A stretch of 11,306 bases of DNA from an uncultured Collinsella sp. (GTDB lineage: Bacteria; Actinomycetota; Coriobacteriia; Coriobacteriales; Coriobacteriaceae): positions 1 to 11,306 of the forward strand of contig CAAFPY010000031.1 in NCBI GenBank assembly GCA_900764955.1, read 5' to 3'. This document shows positions 1 through 7,627 of this stretch, in pieces (the first letter of the stretch is position 1; each line of letters begins with the position of its first letter). The notes beneath the pieces are model-generated. The model saw only the letters and a program-made list of their open reading frames with translations, was not told the DNA's origin and made no database searches. The translations under genes were made by a program, and so were the position numbers.

Positions 1-81
1 GCCTGCGCCTGAGCCCGAGCCTGCGCCTGAGCCCGAGCCTGCGCCTGAGCCCGAGCCTGCGCCTGAGCCCGAGCCTGCGCC
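1..81 (+). repeat. 18-bp tandem repeat encoding PAPEPE
   Basis: Four identical 18-base units (gcctgcgcctgagcccga) fill 1-72 and a half unit follows at 73-81. The unit is a multiple of three, so copy-number change keeps the frame and only lengthens or shortens the PAPEPE tail. The array continues past the left edge of the window by an unknown amount. The identity between units at the DNA level points to recent slippage or unequal exchange. Confidence 0.9.
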
Positions 82-112
82 AAGCTCCGACGAGGACCCG
101 CAGGACGAGTAA
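1..112 (+). CDS. 3' end of a gene with a Pro/Glu/Ala-rich repeat tail (partial)
   Basis: The reading frame that starts at base 2 runs open from the window edge to a TAA at 110-112. It encodes four PAPEPE hexapeptides, then PAPSSDEDPQDE and stop. Only about 36 residues are visible, so the body of the protein and its function cannot be named. A highly acidic, proline-rich C-terminal tail of this kind is usually an extended linker or a disordered tail, seen for example on envelope-associated or ribosome-associated actinobacterial proteins; that is general knowledge and not evidence for this case. No other frame gives as regular a peptide, and the stop codon lies just upstream of a strong hairpin at 171-208, which supports it being a real gene end. 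Confidence 0.72.
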   Translation, partial: PAPEPEPAPEPEPAPEPEPAPEPEPAPSSDEDPQDE

Positions 113-170
113 CCCTGCCACCTGCCATTTGGGGACGGGGTAGAAACGGTAGAAATAGCGCTTGACAAAT

Positions 171-208
171 AAGCGGGGACGGACGTGCCGAAGCGTCCGC
201 CCCCGCTT
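171..208. terminator. Probable bidirectional terminator between convergent genes
   Basis: Bases 171-185 and 194-208 form a 15-bp stem with a single mismatch around an 8-base loop. The stem is very GC-rich, and its AA/TT ends give a short T run on either strand. It sits 58 bases after the stop of the left-hand plus gene and 44 bases beyond the stop of the convergent M20 gene, the expected place for a shared terminator. Confidence 0.7.
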
Positions 209-252
209 TGATATCGCGATGCGGCTATGACTGCGAGATGGTCGTGGATCGA

Positions 253-1716
253 CTACTCGTCGTGCTTCTCCTCGCGGCGAGCGGCGGCACGTGCATCATG
301 GATGCCCTTGATGGCGGCATGGCGCGCCGTGCGGGCATCGTGCATGGCGTCGCGGGCCTCGGCGGCCGTGGCCTTGGCAGAGCGCAGTTTGGCTGCCAGG
401 TCGGGATTGGTCTCGGCGACCGCGGCAATCGTGGGGCCGTCGAGCTCTTCTTGTGTGGGCTCGGCCAAAAAGTCGATGGCATATTGGGCGGCCACCATGG
501 AGCCCTTGGCCAGTACCGACTCGTCAATCTTGTAGAAGCAAGAATGTTGGGCGTACGTGGCGCCAATCTGGGGGTTGCGCGTGCCAACAAAGGCGAGCAC
601 GCCCGGTACGCGGCGCAGGTACTCTGAAAAATCCTCACCCGAGAGTGTGCCGCGATAATGGCCTTGGCCGGTGGGGCCCAGGCATTTGATTACTGCCTGG
701 CGGCAGCGCTCGCTCGAGGCGGCATCGTTTTCGACCTTGTAATTGGCGATGGTGTAGTCGGTGAGCTCTGCCTCGGCGCCCAAGGCGGCCGCGGTATGCT
801 CCACGATGCGGCGCATGAGCTCCGGCATTTCCTCGTGGGTCGAATCTCCGTAGGTGCGCACCGTGCCGGCGAGGTAGGCCGTGCCGGCGATAACGTTGCG
901 CGCGGTGCCGCCGTGCAGCTCGCCGACGGTAATGACGGCCGGCTCGTAGGGACTGATCTCGCGCGAAACGATGGTCTGCAGAGCGTTGACGATCTCGGCG
1001 GCAACCATAACGGCGTCGTGACCGCGCTGGGGCATGGCGCCGTGGCACGAGGTGCCGCGGACGTCGATGCGGAACCAGTCGGTATTGGCCATGCGCGGTC
1101 CGGGCTCGCAGCTCACGGTGCCGGCGTCGACCTCACTCCAGATGTGCGCGGCGTAGGCGCCATCGACGCCGTCGAGCACGCCCGTGCCGATCATGAGCTT
1201 GGCGCCCTGGCCGTTTTCCTCGCTGGGCTGGAAGACGATGCGGATCTCGCCGTGGATGTCGTCGGTCATATGGCGCAGGATTTGCAGCGTGCCGAGCATC
1301 ATGGCGATGTGGCAGTCGTGGCCGCAGGCGTGCATGCAGCCCTCGTTGACGCTGGCAAACTCCTCGCCGGTCTGCTCGGTGACGGGCAGGGCGTCGATGT
1401 CGGCGCGCAGCAGGATGCGGCGGCGTGGCGTGCCGTCCTCGCGATAGGCATCCGACGCGGTACCGCGAAGCGTTGCCACCAAGCCGGTCTTGAGCGGACG
1501 CTCGTAGGGGATATTCATGGCGTCGAGCTGGTTGGCGATGTCGGAGGTCGTGCGCTCCTCGGCAAGGCTCAGCTCCGGGTGCTTATGGAAGTGCCGGCGC
1601 TGCTTGATGATATAGGGTTCAAACTCGGTAGCGATATCTTTGATGGCTGCGGTGACGTCGTCAGCCGCGCGAGCCTCGGTCGCCGCCATAATCTGCTGTG
1701 CCTTGGTCTTCGTCAT
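253..1716 (-). CDS. M20 family metal-dependent amidohydrolase (hippurate/IAA-amino acid hydrolase-like)
   Basis: A 487-residue cytosolic enzyme predicted to cleave an amide bond of an N-acyl amino acid or a related small substrate with a two-metal centre. Seen in the sequence: the N-terminal RRHFHKHPELS block (about residue 40), RADIDALP (104-111), the metal motif HACGHDCH (129-136), QPSEE (163-167, general base and ligand Glu), AAHIW with His191, and a last His in AQHSCF (391). This set matches the M20D subgroup; the exact substrate cannot be read. The ATG at 1716-1714 is chosen because AAGGAG lies 10 bases upstream and the family's first block follows shortly after; the open frame upstream of it is antisense to the next gene. 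The catalytic part ends near residue 419. The last 68 residues are an Ala/Arg/Asp/Glu-rich, probably helical tail not usual for the family. There is no signal peptide. It is transcribed divergently from the YtcJ-like gene. Confidence 0.88.
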   Translation of the reverse strand: MTKTKAQQIMAATEARAADDVTAAIKDIATEFEPYIIKQRRHFHKHPELSLAEERTTSDIANQLDAMNIPYERPLKTGLVATLRGTASDAYREDGTPRRRILLRADIDALPVTEQTGEEFASVNEGCMHACGHDCHIAMMLGTLQILRHMTDDIHGEIRIVFQPSEENGQGAKLMIGTGVLDGVDGAYAAHIWSEVDAGTVSCEPGPRMANTDWFRIDVRGTSCHGAMPQRGHDAVMVAAEIVNALQTIVSREISPYEPAVITVGELHGGTARNVIAGTAYLAGTVRTYGDSTHEEMPELMRRIVEHTAAALGAEAELTDYTIANYKVENDAASSERCRQAVIKCLGPTGQGHYRGTLSGEDFSEYLRRVPGVLAFVGTRNPQIGATYAQHSCFYKIDESVLAKGSMVAAQYAIDFLAEPTQEELDGPTIAAVAETNPDLAAKLRSAKATAAEARDAMHDARTARHAAIKGIHDARAAARREEKHDE

Positions 1717-1884
1717 GGTCGATTTGCTCCTTGCTGGGTTGATCGCAAAATCGTACAGGCTCTCTCCAGTATGCCACCTGCCGCTAGGGCTGGTAAAGTT
1801 GCCGTTTGCCGCTTGAGGTTTTGTTACAAGGGCGGGGGAGTACACTCGGGGGTGTTGAATTTCCTGCCAGAGATGGGGATGCCC

Positions 1885-3522
1885 ATGCAACATATCGATC
1901 GGATTATCCGCTCCAAGAACGTCTTTACCGCGCAAGACGGCATCGATACCGCCCGCGAGCTGGCGATTGCCATCGCAGGCGACCGTATCGTCGCAGTCGG
2001 TGCGCCCGATGACGTGATTGCCGCCGCGCCTGCCGCCACGCCGGTTATCGACTACGGCGAGCAGTTTGTCTGCCCAGGTTTCCATGACGCTCATCTGCAC
2101 TTCTTCCATACCTCGGTCGGCTCCTCGCCGTACATGCTCATGGATATGGGCACGTCCGAGGCGGCGCTGGTGCAACGCGCGCTCGAGTTTTCCCAGGACC
2201 TGCCCGATGACGCTTGGGTTGTGACGCAGGGCTGGCGCGACTACCGTTGGGACCCGCCCGAGCATCCTACCAAGGCGTCGCTCGATGCGGCATTCCCCGA
2301 TCGCCCCTGCGTTATGTATTCGGGCGACGGCCATACGCTGTGGCTCAACAGCCGCGCACTCGAGGCGCTCGGCGTCACGCGCGACAGCGAGCCGCCAGCG
2401 GGCGGTGGCTACGACAAGGACGCAAGCGGCGAGCTCACGGGCATTGCTCACGAGGCGGCTGCCATGCAGCTGCTACCGCGCTGCCTTGAGTGGCTGGGCG
2501 AGGATCGCATCGCAAGCGCTTACGCCGATCAAATGAGGCGGATGGCCGAGCAGGGCATCACCTCGATATGCGATATGTCGCTCATGCCCATGCCGGGCTG
2601 CGACTTTATCCGCGACGATGTCTACGACAAACTGCAGGCAGCCGGCAAGCTGGGCATCCGCGCCCATTTGTTTCCCACGCTGCTGGATGACCAATCGCGC
2701 TTGGAAGAGCTACAGACCCGCTACGCGAACAACGCGCTGCTCTCGGCGCCAGGCTTTAAGCAGTTCTTCGACGGCGTGTCGAGCGAACACACGGCATATC
2801 TCACCGAGCCCTATACCAATCCGCGCTTCCCGGGCGACCAGGGCCGTCTGACAGTTCCTGCCGAGCGCATGCGTAAGCTGGTTCTGGCGGCCGCGGAGCG
2901 CGGCCACACTGTGCGTATCCACGTCATCGGCGACGGTGCCATCCATGCTGCGCTCGATATCTTTGAGGAGGCGGCAGAGCTCTACGGCCTGCCCCAGCAC
3001 GGCCATAACACACTCGAGCATCTGGAGAACCTCCTGCCCCAGGACATCGATCGCCTGCGCAAGCTCAACGTGGTCGCCTCGAGCCAGCCCTGCCACATCA
3101 CGCTCGATCCGGGTGGCCCAGAGCGCGACTTTGGCCTGGAGCGAAGCCGAATCATGTGGCCGTTCGCAACCTATAAGCAGCGCGGCATCCGCCAAGCCTT
3201 CGGAACTGACAGCCCTATCACGCCCGTTACCAGCATGAACGTGCTCTACACGGCCATCACGCGCCAGGACCCCAAAAGCCACTGGCCCGAGGGCGGCTGG
3301 TTGCCGAGCGAGCGCATCGATGCGGCAACGGCTCTGCGCAACTACACTCTGGGCAGCGCCTATGCAGCGGGCGACGAGCAAAACCTCGGCAGCCTGGAAC
3401 CCGGTAAATACGCCGACCTGGTAGTCTTGGACCAAAACCCACTCACCATCGACCCCCAAGAACTCCAAGCCACCAAAGTCCAAGCCACCTACCTAGCCGG
3501 CAACCTGATCTACGAGCGCTAA
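1885..3522 (+). CDS. Amidohydrolase family protein, YtcJ-like (Amidohydro_3 type)
   Basis: A protein of about 545 residues of the amidohydrolase superfamily, with an N-terminal beta-sandwich, a TIM-barrel metallohydrolase core and a closing C-terminal sandwich. Seen: the metal motif PGFHDAHLH with His70 and His72, IHVIGDGA with His346, a GHNTLEHLE segment (His374, His379), the late barrel aspartate in FGTDSP (Asp442), and the C-terminal GSLEPGKYADLVVLD signature. These are standard for YtcJ-like proteins, which hydrolyse C-N bonds of mostly unknown substrates, so no substrate is claimed. The start is uncertain: in-frame ATGs lie at 1873, 1879 and 1885. 1885 is chosen because it fits the family start and has a weak G-rich site 7 bases upstream; a TACACT hexamer at 1841-1846 could be a -10 box. 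The frame is open far upstream (to 658), but that part is antisense to the M20 gene. No signal peptide is visible. Confidence 0.87.
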   Translation: MQHIDRIIRSKNVFTAQDGIDTARELAIAIAGDRIVAVGAPDDVIAAAPAATPVIDYGEQFVCPGFHDAHLHFFHTSVGSSPYMLMDMGTSEAALVQRALEFSQDLPDDAWVVTQGWRDYRWDPPEHPTKASLDAAFPDRPCVMYSGDGHTLWLNSRALEALGVTRDSEPPAGGGYDKDASGELTGIAHEAAAMQLLPRCLEWLGEDRIASAYADQMRRMAEQGITSICDMSLMPMPGCDFIRDDVYDKLQAAGKLGIRAHLFPTLLDDQSRLEELQTRYANNALLSAPGFKQFFDGVSSEHTAYLTEPYTNPRFPGDQGRLTVPAERMRKLVLAAAERGHTVRIHVIGDGAIHAALDIFEEAAELYGLPQHGHNTLEHLENLLPQDIDRLRKLNVVASSQPCHITLDPGGPERDFGLERSRIMWPFATYKQRGIRQAFGTDSPITPVTSMNVLYTAITRQDPKSHWPEGGWLPSERIDAATALRNYTLGSAYAAGDEQNLGSLEPGKYADLVVLDQNPLTIDPQELQATKVQATYLAGNLIYER

Positions 3523-3541
3523 GTATTCATGTCTTACCGTT

Positions 3542-3589
3542 AAACGCGGCTCGGGCAGCTTATTTTGGGATGGCGCTCGAGCCGCGTTT
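3542..3589 (+). terminator. Hairpin after the YtcJ-like amidohydrolase gene
   Basis: A perfect 12-bp stem (aaacgcggctcg at 3542-3553 with cgagccgcgttt at 3578-3589) closes a 24-base loop 19 bases after the TAA. The 3' arm ends in TTT followed by GCGTTTCGG, a modest T-rich tail. Position and stem strength support an intrinsic terminator; the large loop lowers confidence. Confidence 0.6.
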
Positions 3590-3777
3590 GCGTTTCGGTG
3601 AGGATCCGCCATGTGCGTCCCTGCTCTGTTGGATTTGGGCGCGGGGTTGAGGTGCTGCTCCGTGCGTTCAATTTGGACATCAGCAGTGAAACCTCATGGT
3701 GTTTTGCATACTTCCAGTTGCAGATTGCATAAAAAAGCTGAGATGTTCTTTCCGGTCCTGATGTACCCCCGCCTGGG

Positions 3778-4015
3778 CCGTGCAAAAAACGGAGTATTCA
3801 GCACCGCGAGCTCTGCCGGTGCCGCTGCGGCTGAGTAACGTTACGGAGATTGACGTCATTTTGGGCTCCGGTACGGCGCGAAGTACGCCCATTTGTCCCA
3901 ACGGGGTCTGCCCACCGACCAAAACCGCCCGCTGAAGGCGTTCTTGGGACCAATAAGGTATGTCCGGCGCGTATGCAGCCGTCCTGGCTTGCTGAATACT
4001 CCCAAAAATGCACGG
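3778..4015. repeat. Candidate miniature inverted-repeat element
   Basis: The ends at 3778-3803 and 3990-4015 are inverted copies. Seven outer bases (ccgtgca) and thirteen inner bases (ggagtattcagca) match perfectly, separated by a 6-base block that is A-rich in one arm and T-rich in the complement of the other. The similarity continues weakly outward: both arms then show CCCAGG followed by a G-run. Read outward, each arm has a frame beginning AEYS-x-x-CT. The interior is about 186 bases with no transposase. This could be a MITE-like element, two inverted copies of one dispersed repeat, or a structured RNA. No clear target-site duplication was found. Confidence 0.42.
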
Positions 4016-4092
4016 TGCTCCCCAGGGGACCCGTGCGCGCAGCGAAGACCATGCCCACATTCCTATCCGCATCGCCATTTTGCTGCACTGAC

Positions 4093-4303
4093 TTTTCTGA
4101 ATGCCGGGCCCGAATTAGTTAACCTGCCTCCCGTGTGGCTCCGGAGGGGCGGGGCATAAGGTTTATCGCGAGTTCCGCACGAGCCGAAGGCCACTTAATG
4201 TGGCCTTCGTGCGAGCAGGACTGCCCGAGCAGGAAACCTTATGCCCCGCCCCACCGGAGCCACACGGGAGGCATCGCTAAGTTATCCCCCGGCATTCAGA
4301 AAA
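4093..4303. repeat. 211-bp near-palindrome upstream of groES
   Basis: Three nested pairings share one centre. The outer arms 4093-4108 and 4288-4303 match over 16 bases. The main arms 4125-4164 and 4234-4273 match over 39 of 40 bases, with one A-A mismatch at 4145/4253. A central 10-bp stem (4185-4194 with 4200-4209) closes the loop TTAAT. The arms are separated by short unpaired blocks of 16 and 14 bases. Paired changes between arms would indicate selected structure; with one copy this cannot be tested. It is far too long for a normal terminator, and the gene before it ends more than 500 bases upstream. Possible roles are a fold-back mobile repeat, a cruciform, or a structured leader if transcription starts upstream. 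Confidence 0.8.
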
Positions 4304-4320
4304 TCTAAGTGCCAAAAAAT

Positions 4321-4348
4321 AAGATTTTTTGACTCCGTGTTGTATAAC
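4321..4348 (+). promoter_or_regulatory. Possible groESL promoter (-10 TATAAC)
   Basis: TATAAC at 4343-4348 is the best -10 match between the large palindrome and groES. At the usual 16-17 base spacing the -35 position holds only AAGATT/TAAGAT, a poor match. A better -35 hexamer, TTGACT at 4329-4334, lies only 8 bases away and cannot pair with it. Initiation here would give a leader of about 85 bases. Confidence 0.35.
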
Positions 4349-4390
4349 CCGCCATTCGTGGGTACCATTCAACGCGTACGCAAACAAAAA

Positions 4391-4419
4391 GGGTTAACCC
4401 GCGCGGCATGACCGCGCGG
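4391..4419 (+). promoter_or_regulatory. Two adjacent small palindromes in the groESL leader
   Basis: GGGTTAACCC (4391-4400) is a perfect 10-base palindrome. It abuts a hairpin of two CCGCGCGG arms (4399-4406 and 4412-4419) around CATGA, which ends 5 bases before the AAAGGAGG ribosome binding site. It could be an operator or an RNA structure affecting translation. It is neither CIRCE nor HAIR. Confidence 0.4.
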
Positions 4420-4440
4420 CCCACAAAGGAGGAAACAAGC

Positions 4441-4734
4441 ATGTCGTCTTTGAAGCCACTTGCAGATCGCGTCCTGGTCAAGCCCGACGAGGCCGAGCAG
4501 AAGACCGCTTCTGGTCTGTACATCGCCAGCAACGCTCAGGAGAAGCCGCAGCGCGGCACCATCGTTGCCGTGGGCGCCGGCAAGGTCAACGACAAGGGTG
4601 AGCGCATCCCCATGGACGTCAAGGTTGGCGACGTTGTCATCTACGGCAAGTTCGGTGGCAACGAGGTCAAGGTCGACGGCGAGAAGTATCTGCTCATGCG
4701 CGCCGACGACATCTACGCCGTCGTCGAGGCCTAG
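4441..4734 (+). CDS. groES: Co-chaperonin GroES (Cpn10)
   Basis: A 97-residue protein, the normal length for GroES, the heptameric lid that caps GroEL and closes the folding chamber in the cytosol. Seen: the N-terminal LKPLADRVLVKPDEAE block, the mobile-loop region around residues 16-34 (EAEQKTASGLYIAS) that contacts GroEL, the PQRGTIVAVGAGK segment, VKVGDVVIYGKFGGNEVK, and the C-terminal LLMRADDIYAVVE. The ATG at 4441 is preceded by a near-perfect AAAGGAGG 8 bases upstream. An earlier in-frame ATG at 4408 falls inside the CCGCGCGG hairpin and adds residues unlike the family. groEL follows after 96 bases, with no terminator seen between them, so the two are very likely co-transcribed. Codon use is strongly biased to C/G-ending codons, as in abundant proteins. 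Confidence 0.97.
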   Translation: MSSLKPLADRVLVKPDEAEQKTASGLYIASNAQEKPQRGTIVAVGAGKVNDKGERIPMDVKVGDVVIYGKFGGNEVKVDGEKYLLMRADDIYAVVEA

Positions 4735-4752
4735 TCTCGTCAGAATCTCTGA

Positions 4753-6468
<1,716 letters not shown>

Positions 6469-6494
6469 GGCCGACAAGGTCTAGAACTCCCACC

Positions 6495-6638
6495 GGGAAT
6501 CCGGGGGCGTGACGGGGGCTTCTCTCCGGAACGTCCTCGGACATGCAAAGAGGCTCCGCATCGCGCTTCGCGCTGCGGAGCCTCTTTGCGTCCTGCGGAA
6601 TGTTCCGGAGAGAAACCCCGTCACGCCCCCGGATTCCC
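6495..6638 (+). terminator. Very long hairpin (144-bp near-palindrome) after groEL
   Basis: The arms start 26 bases after the groEL stop. Outer arms (6495-6532 with 6602-6638) match over about 36 positions with one mismatch and one single-base gap. Inner arms (6545-6560 with 6574-6589) match over 16 of 16 bases. A GCGC-TTC-GCGC cap sits at 6563-6573, and a 12-base unpaired block lies between inner and outer arms on each side. The inner stem is followed on the top strand by CTCTTTGCG, so it could terminate transcription, but the length is several times that of an ordinary terminator. It may be a dispersed palindromic repeat that also serves as the operon end. Confidence 0.7.
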
Positions 6639-6707
6639 TGCGTTTACGGCCTTGAGGTCGGCGTGGGCGGAGGACTTGGTTGTTGGGAATACGTGTCCCG
6701 GTCGCTG

Positions 6708-6728
6708 TTTCGCGGCTTTGCCGCGAAA
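6708..6728. other. Short perfect hairpin in the groEL-ribU gap
   Basis: A 9-bp stem (tttcgcggc with gccgcgaaa) closes a 3-base loop. No T run follows on the plus strand. It may be a second terminator or a pause site. The surrounding 6639-6805 shows no gene and no other structure I can name. Confidence 0.45.
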
Positions 6729-6805
6729 GGCGCGCTACTTTGGGATGGGTGGGGAACGCGGCTGCTGCGGCAACTGATCCCCGCCACAAATTACCCTTGG
6801 CATAC

Positions 6806-6833
6806 TTGCACGAACGATTGCTCGTGCTACACT
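6806..6833 (+). promoter_or_regulatory. Promoter for the ribU operon
   Basis: TTGCAC (6806-6811) and an extended -10 TGCTACACT (TACACT at 6828-6833) are separated by 16 bases. Transcription would begin near 6840, a few bases before the riboswitch aptamer. Inverted hexamers GCACGA (6808-6813) and TCGTGC (6822-6827) lie across the spacer and could be an operator or chance. Confidence 0.6.
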
Positions 6834-6844
6834 TGCAATTGCTG

Positions 6845-7024
6845 TTTCAGGGCGGGGTGAAATTCCCCACTGGCGGTAAATCGGGCGGTGCCAAAGGGGT
6901 GCCGTGGCGTAGGCGAGGCGTCTGCGACCGAGCCGATGAGTCCGCGACCCGTGTGTGCGTTGGTTCGCATGCCGGCTGAACTGGTGAGATCCCAGTACCA
7001 ACGGTTAGAGTCCGGATGAAAGAG
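6845..7024 (+). ncRNA. FMN riboswitch (RFN element)
   Basis: An aptamer that binds flavin mononucleotide and turns down riboflavin uptake or synthesis genes. Seen in order: the 5' block CAGGGCGGGGTGAAATTCCC from 6848, then ACTGGCGGTAAA (6869-6880), a core GTCCGCGACC near 6940-6950, GAACTGGTGAGATCCCAGTA from about 6978, ACGGTTAGAGTCCGG near 7003-7016, and the closing GGATGAAAGA (7014-7023). The TTTCA at 6845-6849 pairs with TGAAA at 7017-7021 to form the basal P1 helix. These blocks are the classic RFN consensus. The segment between the second and third blocks (about 6881-6939) is long, so one peripheral stem is extended. No terminator hairpin lies between the aptamer and ribU, and the ribU ribosome binding site starts within a few bases of P1, which favours control at translation. 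Confidence 0.95.
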
Positions 7025-7036
7025 GCAGGTGATCTT

Positions 7037-7627
7037 ATGTCTGAACAGTCGCAGCATATCCATTTTGAGAACACGAATAGGTGGAGCACCAAACAGCTCG
7101 TTACCATGGCGCTGATGTGCGCCTTGGGCGCCCTGTTTATGTATGTGCAGCTGCCCATCCTTCCTTCGGCGCCGTTTTTGACGTATGACCCGTCGCTGGT
7201 ACCGGCGATGGTGTGCGGTTTTGCGTATGGCCCTGGCGCCGGCACTGCTGTTGCCGCCATGGCGATCGTTATCCATGCGCTCACCACGGGTGACTGGGTC
7301 GGTGCGCTTATGAACCTGGTGGCTACGCTGGGTTATATTCTGCCCGCGGCTATCGTCTACCAGAAGATGCATACCTATAAGGGTGCCGTGATTGGCCTAG
7401 CGCTCGGCGTCATTGCCGCTACGGCGTTGTCTATGGTCGCAAACCTTACCATTGGTGTTTGGTTCTGGTATGGCTCGGTCGATGTGATCGCCCCGCTCAT
7501 GATTCCTGCCGTGCTGCCGTTCAACCTCATCAAGACCGTGCTCAACTCGGTGTTGACGCTGGCGGTTTACAAGGCGGTCTCTAATCTCATTACGCCCAAG
7601 AAGGACCAGGTCAAAGGCCGCGCATGA
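7037..7627 (+). CDS. ribU: Riboflavin-specific ECF transporter S component RibU
   Basis: A 196-residue integral membrane protein that binds riboflavin and docks on an ECF energising module. Seen: about six hydrophobic segments (roughly 21-40, 54-62, 66-83, 91-109, 115-145 and 150-180), and the RibU signature FLTYDPSLVP (47-56) followed by GFAYGPGAG. A direct FMN riboswitch upstream fixes the substrate with high confidence. The ATG at 7037 is chosen because AGGTGATC, matching the 3' part of the anti-SD complement, lies just before it; an in-frame ATG at 7016 is inside the conserved riboswitch end and is rejected. The stop overlaps the ecfA start as ATGA, implying translational coupling. No riboflavin synthesis gene is nearby, in keeping with a cell that imports the vitamin (inference). 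Confidence 0.95.
   Translation: MSEQSQHIHFENTNRWSTKQLVTMALMCALGALFMYVQLPILPSAPFLTYDPSLVPAMVCGFAYGPGAGTAVAAMAIVIHALTTGDWVGALMNLVATLGYILPAAIVYQKMHTYKGAVIGLALGVIAATALSMVANLTIGVWFWYGSVDVIAPLMIPAVLPFNLIKTVLNSVLTLAVYKAVSNLITPKKDQVKGRA

Larger units (their letters stand above)
3523..4440. other. 918-base gene-poor interval rich in inverted repeats
   Basis: No frame here has a ribosome binding site, a recognisable domain or coding-like composition. The open frames on both strands run through the repeats. The interval holds, in order, a terminator hairpin (3542-3589), an unexplained stretch (3590-3777), an inverted-repeat element (3778-4015), a short spacer, a 211-bp near-palindrome (4093-4303), and the groESL promoter/leader (4304-4440). 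The stretch 3590-3777 shows no structure I can name. Confidence 0.7.

Noticed and set aside
1..81. CRISPR-like array
   Set aside because: The repeats are directly adjacent 18-base units without spacers and are in frame with a coding sequence.
162..167. Perfect TTGACA -35-like hexamer
   Set aside because: No -10 box lies at the proper distance, a terminator stem follows at once, and no plus-strand gene starts nearby.
658..1884. Long upstream extension of the YtcJ-like amidohydrolase frame
   Set aside because: The extension is antisense to the M20 gene, has no family similarity, and the conserved protein begins near the ATGs at 1873-1885.
1717..2451. Upstream extension of the M20 amidohydrolase frame on the minus strand
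   Set aside because: It is antisense to the YtcJ-like gene. The ATG at 1716 has a good AAGGAG and the right family start.
3540..4159. Several 75-130 codon open frames on both strands in the repeat-rich interval
   Set aside because: They overlap each other and the inverted repeats, lack ribosome binding sites and show no recognisable domain. They are best explained by GC-rich repeat sequence.
4329..4348. TTGACT with TATAAC as a groESL promoter pair
   Set aside because: The spacing is 8 bases, far below the 16-18 needed, so only the TATAAC is kept as a weak -10 candidate.
7016..7018. In-frame ATG upstream of ribU
   Set aside because: It lies within the invariant GGATGAAAGA end of the FMN aptamer and has no ribosome binding site. 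The ATG at 7037 has AGGTGATC.
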